Source: Hibiscus mutabilis (taxonomy: Eukaryota > Streptophyta > Magnoliopsida > Malvales > Malvaceae). From it: a stretch of DNA of 64,000 nt. Every line of letters starts with the position of its first letter. Position 1 is the stretch's first letter. Positions 37,252 to 48,860 of the stretch are shown here, piece by piece. The stretch spans positions 23,835,188 to 23,899,187 of the forward strand of contig CM033747.1 of assembly GCA_019671005.1 (NCBI GenBank), written 5' to 3'. The notes under the pieces are model-generated. The model was not told the DNA's origin and did no database searches. It saw only the letters and a list, made by a program, of their open reading frames with translations. The translations under genes and the position numbers were made by a program.

Positions 37252-39747
37252 TGTTATACTTATTTTTGGTTCAGGTCAAACCCATTTTTTATTATTAACC
37301 CAAATCTATTACAAATAAAATAAATCCATGTCCCAAATTACATAACTCATTACCCAAATCAGATCCAATGCCCAATACAAAACGCTGACCCAATTCAAAC
37401 CATCATACCTAATATTACAAAATTACCCAATAACCCATTAAACCTGAATTACCCTAATACCCCTAACCCTAATAACCAAAACCTCAATACCCACTTGCCC
37501 TTGGGGATGGGCACGAGTCGGGTAGGGTCAGGTTTTTGGCCCACTCGAACATTTAGTGCCTCCACCCGACTCGACCCGGGTTTAGAGACATCTTACCCGA
37601 CCCGAATATTGAGTATGGAAACCCGACCTGACATGATATTCTCGCCTAATTTTTTACTCGAAATTTGTCCAACAATTAAAAGCACAAGATCGGATACAAA
37701 GGGATGGGGGAAAATCAAGAACAAAGGAGTCTGAAATTCCCTTTCGTCGAACGAGGTAAGGGGAATTGGAGAAAGTCCGAAACTCAAAAGGGTAATAAAA
37801 ACCCTAAAAATATTTTAATTATTTTAATTATACCCAGGTTGGGTCGGGTAGGGTTTTTTTCTCCCTAAACCGACTCCGGCCCTACTTCGGCTGCTTGATA
37901 TGTTGTACCCGACTCGACCCGAAACTGATTATTTCATAAAAAACCCGACCCTATCGGATCAGGTCAGGTCAGAACTCGTCGGGTCTGGGTCAAATGCCCA
38001 TCCCTACTTGCCCTGCTGGCCGCCGCTGCCCATGTCCTTTCACATCCCCGTGCGTGGACACTACGCGCGGCGCTAGTGGACACGTGCACCATCCACTTAC
38101 CTGGCCACCGCTTAAGCCGCCGTCCAAATCAGACCTGCAAAACAGAAAGAAAAAAAAAGAATCATCAAATCACAATTTGTAATTTTTTATATCCTTTATG
38201 CATGTATCAAAAGGGTTATAAAAACCCAAACAAAAATCTGTAAAAGGGGGTTCGGTGAATAAAAAAAAGAGAATTTTTCGAATGAAAAAGAATCGGTTCA
38301 AAATAAAATAGAGAATTTAGAGTTAAAAGTAAAAAAATAAAAACAGTTCGAATAAAAAAGAAAATGGCAATTTTTTCAGAAAAAATAAAAAGGAAATATA
38401 CCTCACTTTCTTTGTAGATCTACGTGTGTAAGAGTCTTTCTTAGAAAATCCAAGCTCGGATTTGTGTTTAGGAGGTGAAAAGGAGTCGAAAAGCCCAAAC
38501 TTTTCGATTTACAGCCACCGGCAGACGCGATCGCCAGCGGCGCACGGCGGTAAAGATGACGACGCACGGCGGCAAAGCCGTCAGAATTTGGAAAACTGGG
38601 CGGCGAGGATGAACACTTTGAATGTTCATATGAACATTTCAGAGAAAAAATTGAAAGGCTTTTTGATCTTCTTTTAGTTGTTTGTAAATAATAAAAAGTG
38701 ATTGTGAAAAATTGAGTTTTATACTCTGATTTTAAAAATAAAAATTACAAATTAAGGGTCTCCGCCCTAATTTAATTACCTCTATGGTCCTCCTTTGTTT
38801 TTTAAAACTTTCAATTTCGTCTTGAACTCGTCTGAATCTATTTCGATTGCAGCCCAAACCTTTGCATTTTTTTTAATTTAGTTCGCATGTCAAACGAAAT
38901 AATGGGCAAATCATAGATTTGATACCTCCGCCCTAAACTAATTGCCTCTACAGTACCTCCCCTTTTATTTTTCTTTATATTTCATCCCTCCTTCGGTTTT
39001 CAAGTTTTTGTTTTTTTTAATTTAGTCACTTTTTTATTATTATTATGTTTTTATTATTATTATGTACTTACATATATTTATATTGGCATATTAATATATT
39101 AATATTATGTATATTATATTATAATTATATTATATTTAGTATAATATGAAATATATGTAAATTATTCTTATTATTATTTTTTAGTATATAATATGTGTAT
39201 TATATAATATCGTATATATATATATATATATATATACATTATGTTATTATTATTTTATTTCGGTTTGAACATATTCTTACGTATTTATTTTAATATATTA
39301 AGGGAATATTTTTCACTTTATTTTGAAAATCGGCTAGGGAGTGATGTCCTGACTCATTCAGGTGTCATCATCCTTGGTCTTCGAAAATAAGGAAATGTTC
39401 TCCTTAGACCTTTTTTGTGATTAAATTTTAAATTAAATTCGGATTTTTATTTTCTTGCAATGACAATACTTAATCAAAACGGTACCAATTTTGGGCACTA
39501 TGGTGGTGCTAATCCTTCCCCACGCGTAACCGACTCCCGAACGCAAACGTTTTGAATCTCTGGTTAATTTTTATAGTGTTCGGCCTACCAAAGTAGCTAG
39601 TGGCAACTCCATTTTCTGTTTTTAAAAGTTTTACAATATTCTGCTAGGAGTGTCATCCCGGTCTTCGGGTGTCATCTCCTTTGATACCGTACATAAAATA
39701 TTTTTATCGATTATTTATTTCCAAAAGAAAAAAAAACGCCTACAATA
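37252..39747 (+). repeat. 5' LTR of Tat-2
   Basis: It starts TGTTATACTTATTTTTGG and ends CCTACAATA (3' copy: CCTACGACA). It is 2,496 bp including a 505-bp hAT MITE. It contains an (AT)n stretch near 39213-39235 and an end region with CCTTCCCCACGCGTAA typical of Tat/Ogre LTRs. Confidence 0.85.
37502..38006. mobile_element. hAT MITE in the Tat-2 5' LTR
   Basis: A 505-bp element with 12-bp ends TGGGGATGGGCA and TGCCCATCCCTA (11 of 12 inverted match) and a perfect 8-bp target duplication CTTGCCCT (37494-37501, 38007-38014). The 3' LTR of the same retrotransposon has a single CTTGCCCT at this place (about 45137), an empty site. Non-coding, rich in CCCGAC/GTCGGG. Confidence 0.93.
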
Positions 39748-39750
39748 GCT

Positions 39751-39769
39751 TGGCAACTCTGATGGGGAC
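39751..39769 (+). other. Primer binding site of Tat-2 (tRNA-Arg type)
   Basis: TGGCAACTCTGATGGGGAC, three bases after the LTR, differs at two positions from the tRNA-Arg-type site TGGCGACTCTGCTGGGGAC used by Ogre/Tat elements. Confidence 0.82.
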
Positions 39770-41444
39770 ATTTTTAAGAGAGTCAGACCAATGTTGATTT
39801 TGTGTTGTCTTGCAAGAAACTCAAAAATTCGATTTGATTTAATTTTTAATCCTCCTACATGTATGCACGAGCTTCCTACCCAAGCTTCCTCAACCCTTAA
39901 GTGGGAGGAATTACTTCGCTAAGTGGGGTTTTCACCTCCTTATAGTGTTGTAATGTCTTCCAGAGTACTAGTTCTTATATTTCGTGGGGTTTTCACCCCT
40001 GTATGGTATAAGGGTCGTATTCCCCAGAATCGATGTCCAAGCGACAGTTCAGGTACCCTTTACTTTAGATCCACCCACATATAGTGAGCCGTAGGAGCCA
40101 ACCCTTTTAAAGCTGTGCGAAACTCTGGCCGTTTAACGGTCACCCTTTTAGGCTTTGATGCCTTTGTTTGTTTTTTATGTATAGTTTTTTATCTATTTTT
40201 AATTTTTACCATTAATTTATTCATTCGATTATTTTATTTTGGACTGACCTGGTTTTCTCTTTTTTGATCACACCATATTAGACCCATTCATTTTGCATTA
40301 ATTGCGTGACACCATCATAACATTTTAATTTTTTTCCATTCCACCAATATGAAGTATTGATTCACGATAGGTTCCCAAATCAAAAAGATTCATTATCGGG
40401 AGAAAATCTAGTACTCTAGATATCAATGCAACATTCAAAGCTTGCAAATGAATCTCTTAAATTCAGAAGTTGAGCCACGAGAACCATTTTTGAATTAGTA
40501 CCTTCGCACCTAGGACATGCACTTTGCATCTACATGCATACATTCACAATTTTGAAAATGATCCCCAGGATGCCTCGTGCCAGCAATACCAGATGAAATG
40601 AAAATTGACTAATCTAACACTTTACCGAACCTATGCAAAAGCCCAGTCCAGAGGCATTTTTAAGAATGAGCATCGCGTATACCATGCTTCTACAAGACCC
40701 CACGTCTAGGGGGCATTTCTAGACAAGTTCTAAAAGTGAGCCTCTGATGCTAAGTAAGACTTTTGTACCCTAGACGACTACATCAATTAGCGTATGTAGC
40801 ATTTCGACAGAGCTGAAAGTAATAAGTTGACATGAAACAACACAACAAATTCATAGACCCGACTAGGGGGTAACACAATGCATTCATGAGAACAATGAAA
40901 GCCCTACGAGGAAAGGCGAAAACATACCCCAAGCTTCGAATTCGCTTCAATCTAGACGAAGTTCAATGAAAATAATTTTGGGGCATACACCCAGAAAGAT
41001 AACTCTACAGGAAGATGATCAAAGCCAAGAGATATTAGGGGCATCTTCACAAAACAAGACCGAGAACTCAATCTGACCAACATAGAGTTAGGGGAATCCC
41101 TTTGAAGGGCAAAAAAATCACACATTCATTAAGATCATTTAGCATTACGTTTATACACTAAAGTCATCATGCATTTAGGCTAGGCACAAGCATTAGGCAT
41201 AAAATTAGGTGCATTTATACATTTATTTTTGCTTGTACATATAAACAGGTCCAAGTAAAAGACCAAAGGACCTCAAATAAAGGGGCAACGACATGATAAC
41301 CAACCCCTAGCCACAAAAAATGCTAAATATGCAGAAAAGCTCAAACATCCAGATAACAACGGCAAAATTTTAAATAATTACCAATGAATGTTTTCCTTTG
41401 TTTTCAGGTCACGACTTCCCGCCATAAAGTGGCAAAGTTGACAT
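39770..41444 (+). mobile_element. Tat-2 interior without coding capacity
   Basis: There is no open frame with gag or pol similarity. Segments such as the near-repeated GGGGTTTTCACC (39925, 39987) and CTAGGGGGCATTTCTAGACA look like untranslated Tat sequence. The element therefore lacks all enzymes. Confidence 0.6.
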
Positions 41445-43335
41445 TTTCAAAATTTTACTTCCGACAGTGGTGGTAGACCAATTTAATCTAGATTCGACCT
41501 TTCTGTTGGTGACATAGCAGATCCATCTTTTTGCAGATCTTGCTTTACCGTTGATGGTGCAACAGATCAATTTTTGTCCAAGATCTCGTTTCTCCATTGA
41601 TGGTGCAATACATCAAGGTTTTTCTTCGGATCTTGTCTCTTCGCTAGTGATATAGCGGATCCCACTTTGTCCTGATCTCACTTCTCCATCAGTAGTGTTG
41701 CAAGATCAAGTTTTCCTCCGGACCTCATCACTTCATCCATGGTGTAGTGTATTCCCGTACATTCCAGATCTTATATCTCCGTCGGTAGTGTAGCAGATCA
41801 AACTCTTTACAAATTTTACTTTTTTCGCCAAAGCAAATTTTCCCTCTGGATCTTATCTCTCCGTCAGTGGTGTAGTGGATCCCATATTTTCCAGATTTTG
41901 CTTTCCTATTAATGGTGCAGCATATCAAATTTTTTGCCAGATAGTCTAAGTTACTGTTCATTCTTGTTTCTCCGTTGATGGCATAACAAGATCCAAGTTA
42001 CTATTATCCGATCATGTACTTCCGTTGATGGTACGGCTAGGTCCAAATTACTAATATCCAATCTTGCTTCTCCATTGATGGTGTAGTAAAATTCAAGTTG
42101 CTATTACTTGATTCTGCTTCTCTGTTGATGGTGTAGTAAAATCCTAGCTGTTGTTATCTGATCTGGGTCCTCCGTTGATGGTGTAGCCAAGCACAAGTTG
42201 CTCTCATCCGATCTTGTTCTTCCGTTAATGGTGTAACAACAAGTTACTGTTATTCGATCATGTCCTTCCTTTGATGGTGTAGGTGGGTCTAAGTTACTAC
42301 TAGCCAATCTTGTTTTACCGTTGATGGTGTAGTAAGGTCCAAGTTGCTTTCATCCGATCTCATTTCTCTGTTGATGGCGTAACAAGATCCAAGTTACTGT
42401 TATCTAATATTGTCCATCCGTTGATAGTGTGGTTGGATCCAAGTTGTTATTGTTCATTCTTACTCCTCTATTGATGGCATAGTAAGGTTTGGGTTGTTGT
42501 TTTTTTATTTTGTTTCTTCGTTGATGGTGTGGTAGAATCTAAGTTACTGTTACCCAATCATGTCCCTTTTGTTGATGGTGTGGCTAGTTCAAGTTACTAT
42601 TTATTCCTGCTCCTCCATTAATGGCGTAGTAAGGTTTGAGTTGTTGTTATTTAATTTTACTTTTTTGTTGATAGTACGGTAGAATCTAAGTTATTGATAT
42701 TCGATCATGTCCCTCTATTGATGATGTGGTTGGTTCAAGTTATTGTTCATTCCTAACCCCCCGTTGATGGTATAGTAAGGTTTGAGTTGGTGTTATCTGA
42801 TTCTGCTTCTCAGTTGATGGTGCGGTAGAATCTAAGTTGCTGATATTCAATCATGTCCCTACGTTGATGGTGTGGTTGGTTCAAGTTGTTGTTCATTCCT
42901 ATTCCTCCATTGACGGCGTAATATGGTTTGAGTTATTGTTATTCGATTTTGCTTTTCCGTTGATGGTATGGTAGAATCTAAGTTACCGATATCTGATCTC
43001 ATCCCCCCATTGATGGTGTGGCTAGGTTCAAGTTGCTATTCAATCTTGCTCTACTATTGATGGTGTAGTAAGGTCTGAGTTGTTGTTATTCGATTCTACT
43101 TCTATATTGATGGTGTTGTAAAATCCAAGTTGTTATCCGATCTTGTCCCTTCGTTGATGGTGTGGCTGGGTCTAAATTATTGATATCCAATCTTGCTGCG
43201 CCGTTGATGGTGTAGTAAGGTTTGAGTTATTGTATTCAATTCTGCTTCTCCATTGATGGTGCGGTAGAATCAAGTTGCTGACATTCAATCTTGTCCCTTT
43301 GTTGATGGAGTGGCTGCATTCCAAGATGTTATTCA
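41445..43335. repeat. ~50-bp tandem array, subfamily 1 (GTTGATGGTGTAG units)
   Basis: Some 35 to 40 diverged units around CCGTTGATGGTGTAG...TCCAAGTTACTG...TATCCGATCTTG. Measured spacings are 50 bases (for example TTGATGG at 42075, 42125, 42175; its TTAATGG variant at 42225). Open frames in it are by-products of the period. Confidence 0.9.
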
Positions 43336-44735
43336 ATCCAGTTCCTCCGTTAATGGAGTGACTAGAACCAAAATGTTATTCTTCGGTCCTGCCTCTTCAT
43401 TGAATGTTGTAGCTAGGCCAAATCCACTCTTTTAGATCCTGCCTTTTCGTTGGCATTGTAGCTGGGTCAACCCTATCAATTTCAGACCTTGCCTGTTTCA
43501 AGTGTTGTAGCTTGGTCGAACTATACTATCCTCTGGTCTTGTCTCTTCGTCGGGTGTTGTAGCTGGGCCAAAATCTATTCTTTTAGATCCTACCTCTTCG
43601 TCTGGTGTTGTATCTGGATCAACCTTACTGACTTCAGACATTGTCTTTTCGTCGGGTGTTGTAGCTTGGTCAAATTTAACTTTCAGTAGTGCCTCTTCGT
43701 CGGTGTTGTAGCTGAACTAAATTTGCTAACTTCTGATCTTGCCTCTTTGTTGGGTGTTGTAGCTGGACCAAATTTATTGCCTTTTGATCCCGCCTCTTCG
43801 TCGATGTTGTAGTTGGATCAACCTTGCTGACTTCAAACCTTGTCTCTTTGTCGGTGTCGTGGCTGGGTCAAACTTTACTAACTTCAGGTCTCGCCTCTTC
43901 GTCGATGTTGTAGCTGAACCAAGTTTGCTAACTTATGGTCTTGCCTCTTCGTCGATGTTGCAGTTAGACCAAGACTTTCAATCCTGCCTCTTCGTCGGTG
44001 TTTTAGCTGGATCAGCTACATTGACTTCAGACCTTGCGTCTTCGTCAGGTGTTGTAGCTTGATCGAATTATACTATTCTTCGGTCCTGTCTCTTCGTCAG
44101 GTGTTGTAGCTAGGCCAAATCTACTCTTTTAGATCATGTCTCTTCGTCAGAGTTGTGGCTTGATCAGACATAAGAACCTTTATCTCTCGATCTTGTCTCT
44201 TCGTTAATGTGGCAGCTGGATCAAAGCCTTTTTGACAAGTCCGGCAGAAATGTTTGCGCAACGTGCTTAAACACGATAAAGTTTAAGATAATGTATAATT
44301 CAAATTTCCATCAAAATCCATTTTCGTGAATGGTCAAAGGGAAATAAATTCTTTGGAAAAATCCAATGTCGTGATTGGTATAAACTGCTTGTACCCAGTG
44401 GAATGGTATAGCTAGCCCGGTGCAAACGACTACTAGTAAAGGCAACTCAAAATCGTTAATCCCTGAGTATTTGGGAAAATACAAAAGAAATCTATGAGCT
44501 AAGCTCTGGATCAAAACTTACTGACTTCCGATCTTGCCTCTTCGTCGGAGTTATGGCTGGGCCAAACCTTCATCATTCGATCATGTGTCTTCATCACTGT
44601 TGAGTTGGATCAAGTTTTATATACCTTGCCTCTTCGTCACTATTGCAGCTAGGTTAAATTTTCTTCAAGCATTGCATCGTCGTCAGAGTCGTAGCAAGCC
44701 AAACTCGCTGTCTTCCCCAATAGATCCTTCATTTT
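43336..44735. repeat. ~50-bp tandem array, subfamily 2 (CTCTTCGTCGG units)
   Basis: Units carry TGCCTCTTCGTCGG.GTTGTAGCTGG..CAAA, also about 50 bases apart (GTTGTAG near 43503, 43555, 43607, 43658, 43705). A non-repeated interruption lies at about 44240-44510. The equal period and adjoining position suggest both subfamilies come from one ancestral array. Confidence 0.88.
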
Positions 44736-44867
44736 GAAGATTTTTGCTTACAAGAGCGGCAAAAAAGATCAACTAAAGCCCAAAGAAAAAGCGGTGGCCA
44801 GAAAGAGGAACCCTGACTAACCGGACAAAAATTGTTACTTTTTTATCTTTGCTCTATTTCTGTTACA

Positions 44868-44891
44868 CAACAATGAGCAAAGAGGGGCAGC
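44868..44891 (+). other. Polypurine tract of Tat-2
   Basis: ATGAGCAAAGAGGGGCAGC directly precedes the LTR start TGTTGTACCC at 44892. Confidence 0.8.
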
Positions 44892-45378
44892 TGTTGTACC
44901 CATTTTTGGTCCAGGTCAGACCCATTTTTCATTACTAACCCAAATCCATTACAAATAAAACAAACCCATAACCCAAATTACATAACCCATTACCCAAACC
45001 AGATCCAATGCCCAATACAAATACCCTGACCCAATCCAAACCCATCAGACCCAATATTACAAAATTACCCAATAACCCATTAAACCTAAATTACCCTAAT
45101 ACCCTTAACCCTAATAACCAAAACCCTAATACCCACTTGCCCTGCTGGCCGCCGCCGCCAATGTCCCTTCACATACGCGTTATGCCAGTGGCACGTGCGC
45201 CACCCACCGGCCACTTGCCTGGCCACCCCCTAAGCCGTCGTCCAAGTCAGACCTGCAAAATAGAAAAAGAAGAATCATCAAATCATAAATTGTAATTTTT
45301 TATATCCTTTATGCATGTATCAAAAGGGTTATAAAAACCCAAACACGAATCTGTAAAAAGGGGTTCGGTGAATAAAAA
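44892..45378 (+). repeat. 3' LTR of Tat-2, left part
   Basis: It is collinear with 37252-38267 except that the hAT MITE is absent. It is broken at 45378 within GTGAATAAAAA; the rest of the LTR resumes at 60826. Confidence 0.88.
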
Positions 45379-48300
45379 TGTAACCCCCTCGACCTGGCCT
45401 AGTTGCAAGACCGAACTGAGCGAGCTATATTAGGTTTACCGAGGTAAACCATTAAGAAAGTACCCGAAACGCGACCATTTTTTCTTTTATCTTGTCTAAA
45501 TGCAAAATCATTAACATATATGTTCATACTGACATAGGTGAAAACACAACCCAATCGGGCGTCGATTTGACATCCAATTGGCTCAATTGCAAATTAGAGA
45601 CCAAATTGCAATTTGATCAAACTACAGGGATTTAGCACATTTTTAAGTTACCAACCTTTAATTAAGCAGGTTTCATGTTCTCATGTCAAAAATCAGCTCA
45701 ATTCGAACATTCAAATTCATTCAATTGCATCTATAACATTCAGGGACTAAAACGCTAGAAAATAGAACTCCACTTCCATGACATTAATTGAATTAACAGA
45801 CAACTGTACCGATACGCAAGCCACCGTATCAATATGGTGCCTTACACATGCATGTACTATTTCGATACACTGTAACCCATTTCGGTACGCCTAGCTGGCA
45901 GATCGAAAATGTTTGACAATCGTACCGGTACGGTATGGTAGTGTTTCGGTACGCGAGTTTTGTCCCAAAAAGCAGAATCCAATAAACAAAATCCGTACCG
46001 AAACACCCAAGCCCGTATCGAAACATCATGCTTATTTTTGCCTAGTCGTACCGATACACACAAGCCCGTATCAAAACAACATTCTTGATTTTACCTAACT
46101 GTACCGATACGGTCCCTCGTGTATCGGTACGCCTGGGCTTGTAATGTCACATTTAGTTGGTTTAACAAGCTTTTAATCTATCCAAAACACCATAACATGC
46201 TTCTAACATACATCCAACATATTCAGGATACAATTCACAGCATAGTATCACAGATTCAACATCAATTCATGGCATTTTGCAACAAACGTAAATCTATAGG
46301 CATGCAATCTAGAAAACCATTCAATTAAAACATGAAACTTCAAACCATCACCAAAAACAAACCATAAAGACCATTTACAACTTTAGAGCAATCAAACTAA
46401 CTTGCTCAAACAGGGAGTTTATCAAAACATCTCCCAAAACGAAAACAAGTACCCCAATGCCTTTATTACTTATAATCCAGTCCAAACATACTTTGGTAAC
46501 CAAGTCTTGCTAGGATCCCTTGCTCCTTGCTGCCGCCAAAGCTCTCAATTCTCTGCATTGATGGACAATAAAAGCGTAAGCACACAAGGCTTAGTGAGGA
46601 GCGCTCACAACCAAAACACCACCAATGCATTTAAAACCATTTCTCAACATTACATTGAAACTTATTTCAAACAACCTTTAAGACATTATCATGCCTTTAA
46701 AACCATGCACTTAACATCTTTAAAACCAGCATATTGACCATATACAGCATGTATCATTAACCAACATCAAGTCTCATTGCTCAACCTCAATTTAAGCCCT
46801 CTCATGCATAACTACCATATGCAAAGCTTAAAGAGTAAACATGTATAAATCACATCATACAACATAAACCTTTCAATGATAAATTAACAATTATATTGGC
46901 TTACAAGTGATCATTAAACAAGTTCATTAACAAAAGAGTTCATCGGATATACGGATTCAACAAGTGTTCAACCAACACTTCAAGCCATCTCAACCGGAAT
47001 AGCGATACAATAACAATCGCGGTACGTTACCAACCGGGTACACCTTTCAACCCACGGGGACACCAACCCCAATCATCGATTAGACGCTTAATCCACTAAC
47101 GGGAGTCTACGATACTATTTAACCCCTCTACCGTTAGGGTACTCGAATAGAGTTTTCGGTACACGAATCTAAACCCCTCAACATCCAAGGCGACTTATTA
47201 TAGTGCACTCAATCCTATGGCCGGCCAACTATATCCAATAACAATTTTAAAAGCACATCACTTGCCAATATAATTAACCATTTAACATTTACCTCACTAT
47301 TTTTAACAAGCATTAACCAACCCATTTTTCCAAAGCAACAACCATGCTTTAAACTACAAATATAACCCATACTTACAAGGATCACTTTCTATGTGCATCC
47401 TTCAGCAGTTCATGCTTATAAACAGTATATCAAACACTTTAAATCATGCTTAAATAATAGGTAACATGTAAATCAAAACAAGTGTATAAAACCATTTAAC
47501 ACTAGCACGACCGAGAGAGGATATCTATTTTTACTTACTTCTGAGTTTAAACGAGCGTATCAAGCTAATTTTAAACCCCCATAAACCACCTTAAAACATT
47601 CCAAAGCAGGAATCCACGTTCTTACTCACCGATACGCGAAGCCTTGATTTACCGACGCAAAATCAAGCGTCTGAAGCCTCCAATGCCACACCATTTGCTT
47701 CCAAAACAACCTCCCCTATTTAAACCACATAACAACAGGGGATTAATGCATCTCCATACATTTACAACACTGCAACAATAGATTCTCATGGATTCTTGCA
47801 TTCACCTCACAATTACCCAACCACAACAACCTAAAACTTCAACTAATCCTTTCCAATCACAAACCAGCCACAACCTAACAATCTAACACCACTTTTATCA
47901 TCAATTAACTTCTAGAAACAGAATCAAATCAACCTAACACCTTCAGCAAACACACAACCACCATAACACCTCAAAAACACAAATCTAGCAACCTAATCAA
48001 TTAGAGATTCAAGAGTTTTGGGATTCTATTGATAATATTGACTTATAAACATCATTAAACATCCAAAATATGTTCAAAAATATTTCATAACACTGGAAAT
48101 CAGATTCAATTCGAATATTTCATAATTTCATCAATTTTACCCAATTAAATCTATATAAAAACATAAAATCAAATTGTAAACCATAAATCAATGATCAAAT
48201 ACTTGAGAATATCAATAAAGAACCATTTAACAGATGATATCACGGACCTTACCCATGTTTTGTGATTTCTCCCTCAATTTGCTTGTTTAAAGCTAAGAAA

Positions 48301-48860
48301 ACATAAGATTTCAATGAGATTTTGTAAAACAAAGTTAAAGAATCAAGTTAGAATCAATAATCTGAGTGAAAAGAATCTCTCATCTCTGGATTTTGATGAA
48401 ATTATGAGTGTTTGGCAGAAAAGAAGTTGAGAGAAAAGGTTTAGGAAAAAGTTATGTAAATTTTCTTTAAAAGCAAATAACTAACTTAGATATTTTAATC
48501 CCTCTTAAACCACCTTTGAAACACATGTTTAAAATGATAATTGAAGGGAGAAACCACCAGCAAAAACTTGGTAATTTAGCTCCTTAAGGATTCTAAGAAT
48601 TTGACCCTTTTCATATTAGTCACTTTAAAACAGTTTTCAAAAATCGCATTTTGGTCACTAACAAAAATGTCACATTTTCAAATTCCATTTTCCAAAATTG
48701 ATTCCATCAAAAATCAATATATATTAAAAGATGATTTTTAACTATCTTTCCACATTTTTATCTTACCGAAAAATATACAGTCTTGAACCGACTCGAATCT
48801 CTAACCCGATCCACCAGACCGTCTAATAAACATCAAAACCGCTAGGCCTAAAACCTGACA
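45379..48860 (-). mobile_element. LTR-type repeat, 3.5 kb, minus orientation, unpaired
   Basis: The ends on + are TGTAACCCCC and CCTGACA (TG..CA). It contains a palindrome cluster (45800-46135) with five exact GTAYCGRTAC matches, a polar region with CGGGTACACC/ACGGGGACACC (46980-47240) and a 'ttttggtcacta' segment near its right end. Flanking pentamers AAAAA and TCTTG do not match, so it is not a simple solo LTR. It replaces the 5' part of the pol gene that starts at 48861. Confidence 0.65.

Noticed and set aside
43489..44062. Cysteine-rich repeated open frames (CLFVG.C..)
   Set aside because: They are translations of the ~50-bp tandem array and follow its period; no start context or conservation supports a protein.
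41445..44735. CRISPR-like look of short units with variable spacers
   Set aside because: Units are degenerate, spacers are also repeated, the context is a plant Tat element, and no cas genes are present.
45379..48860. Solo LTR with target duplication
   Set aside because: Flanking pentamers AAAAA and TCTTG do not match, so a simple solo LTR was not claimed.
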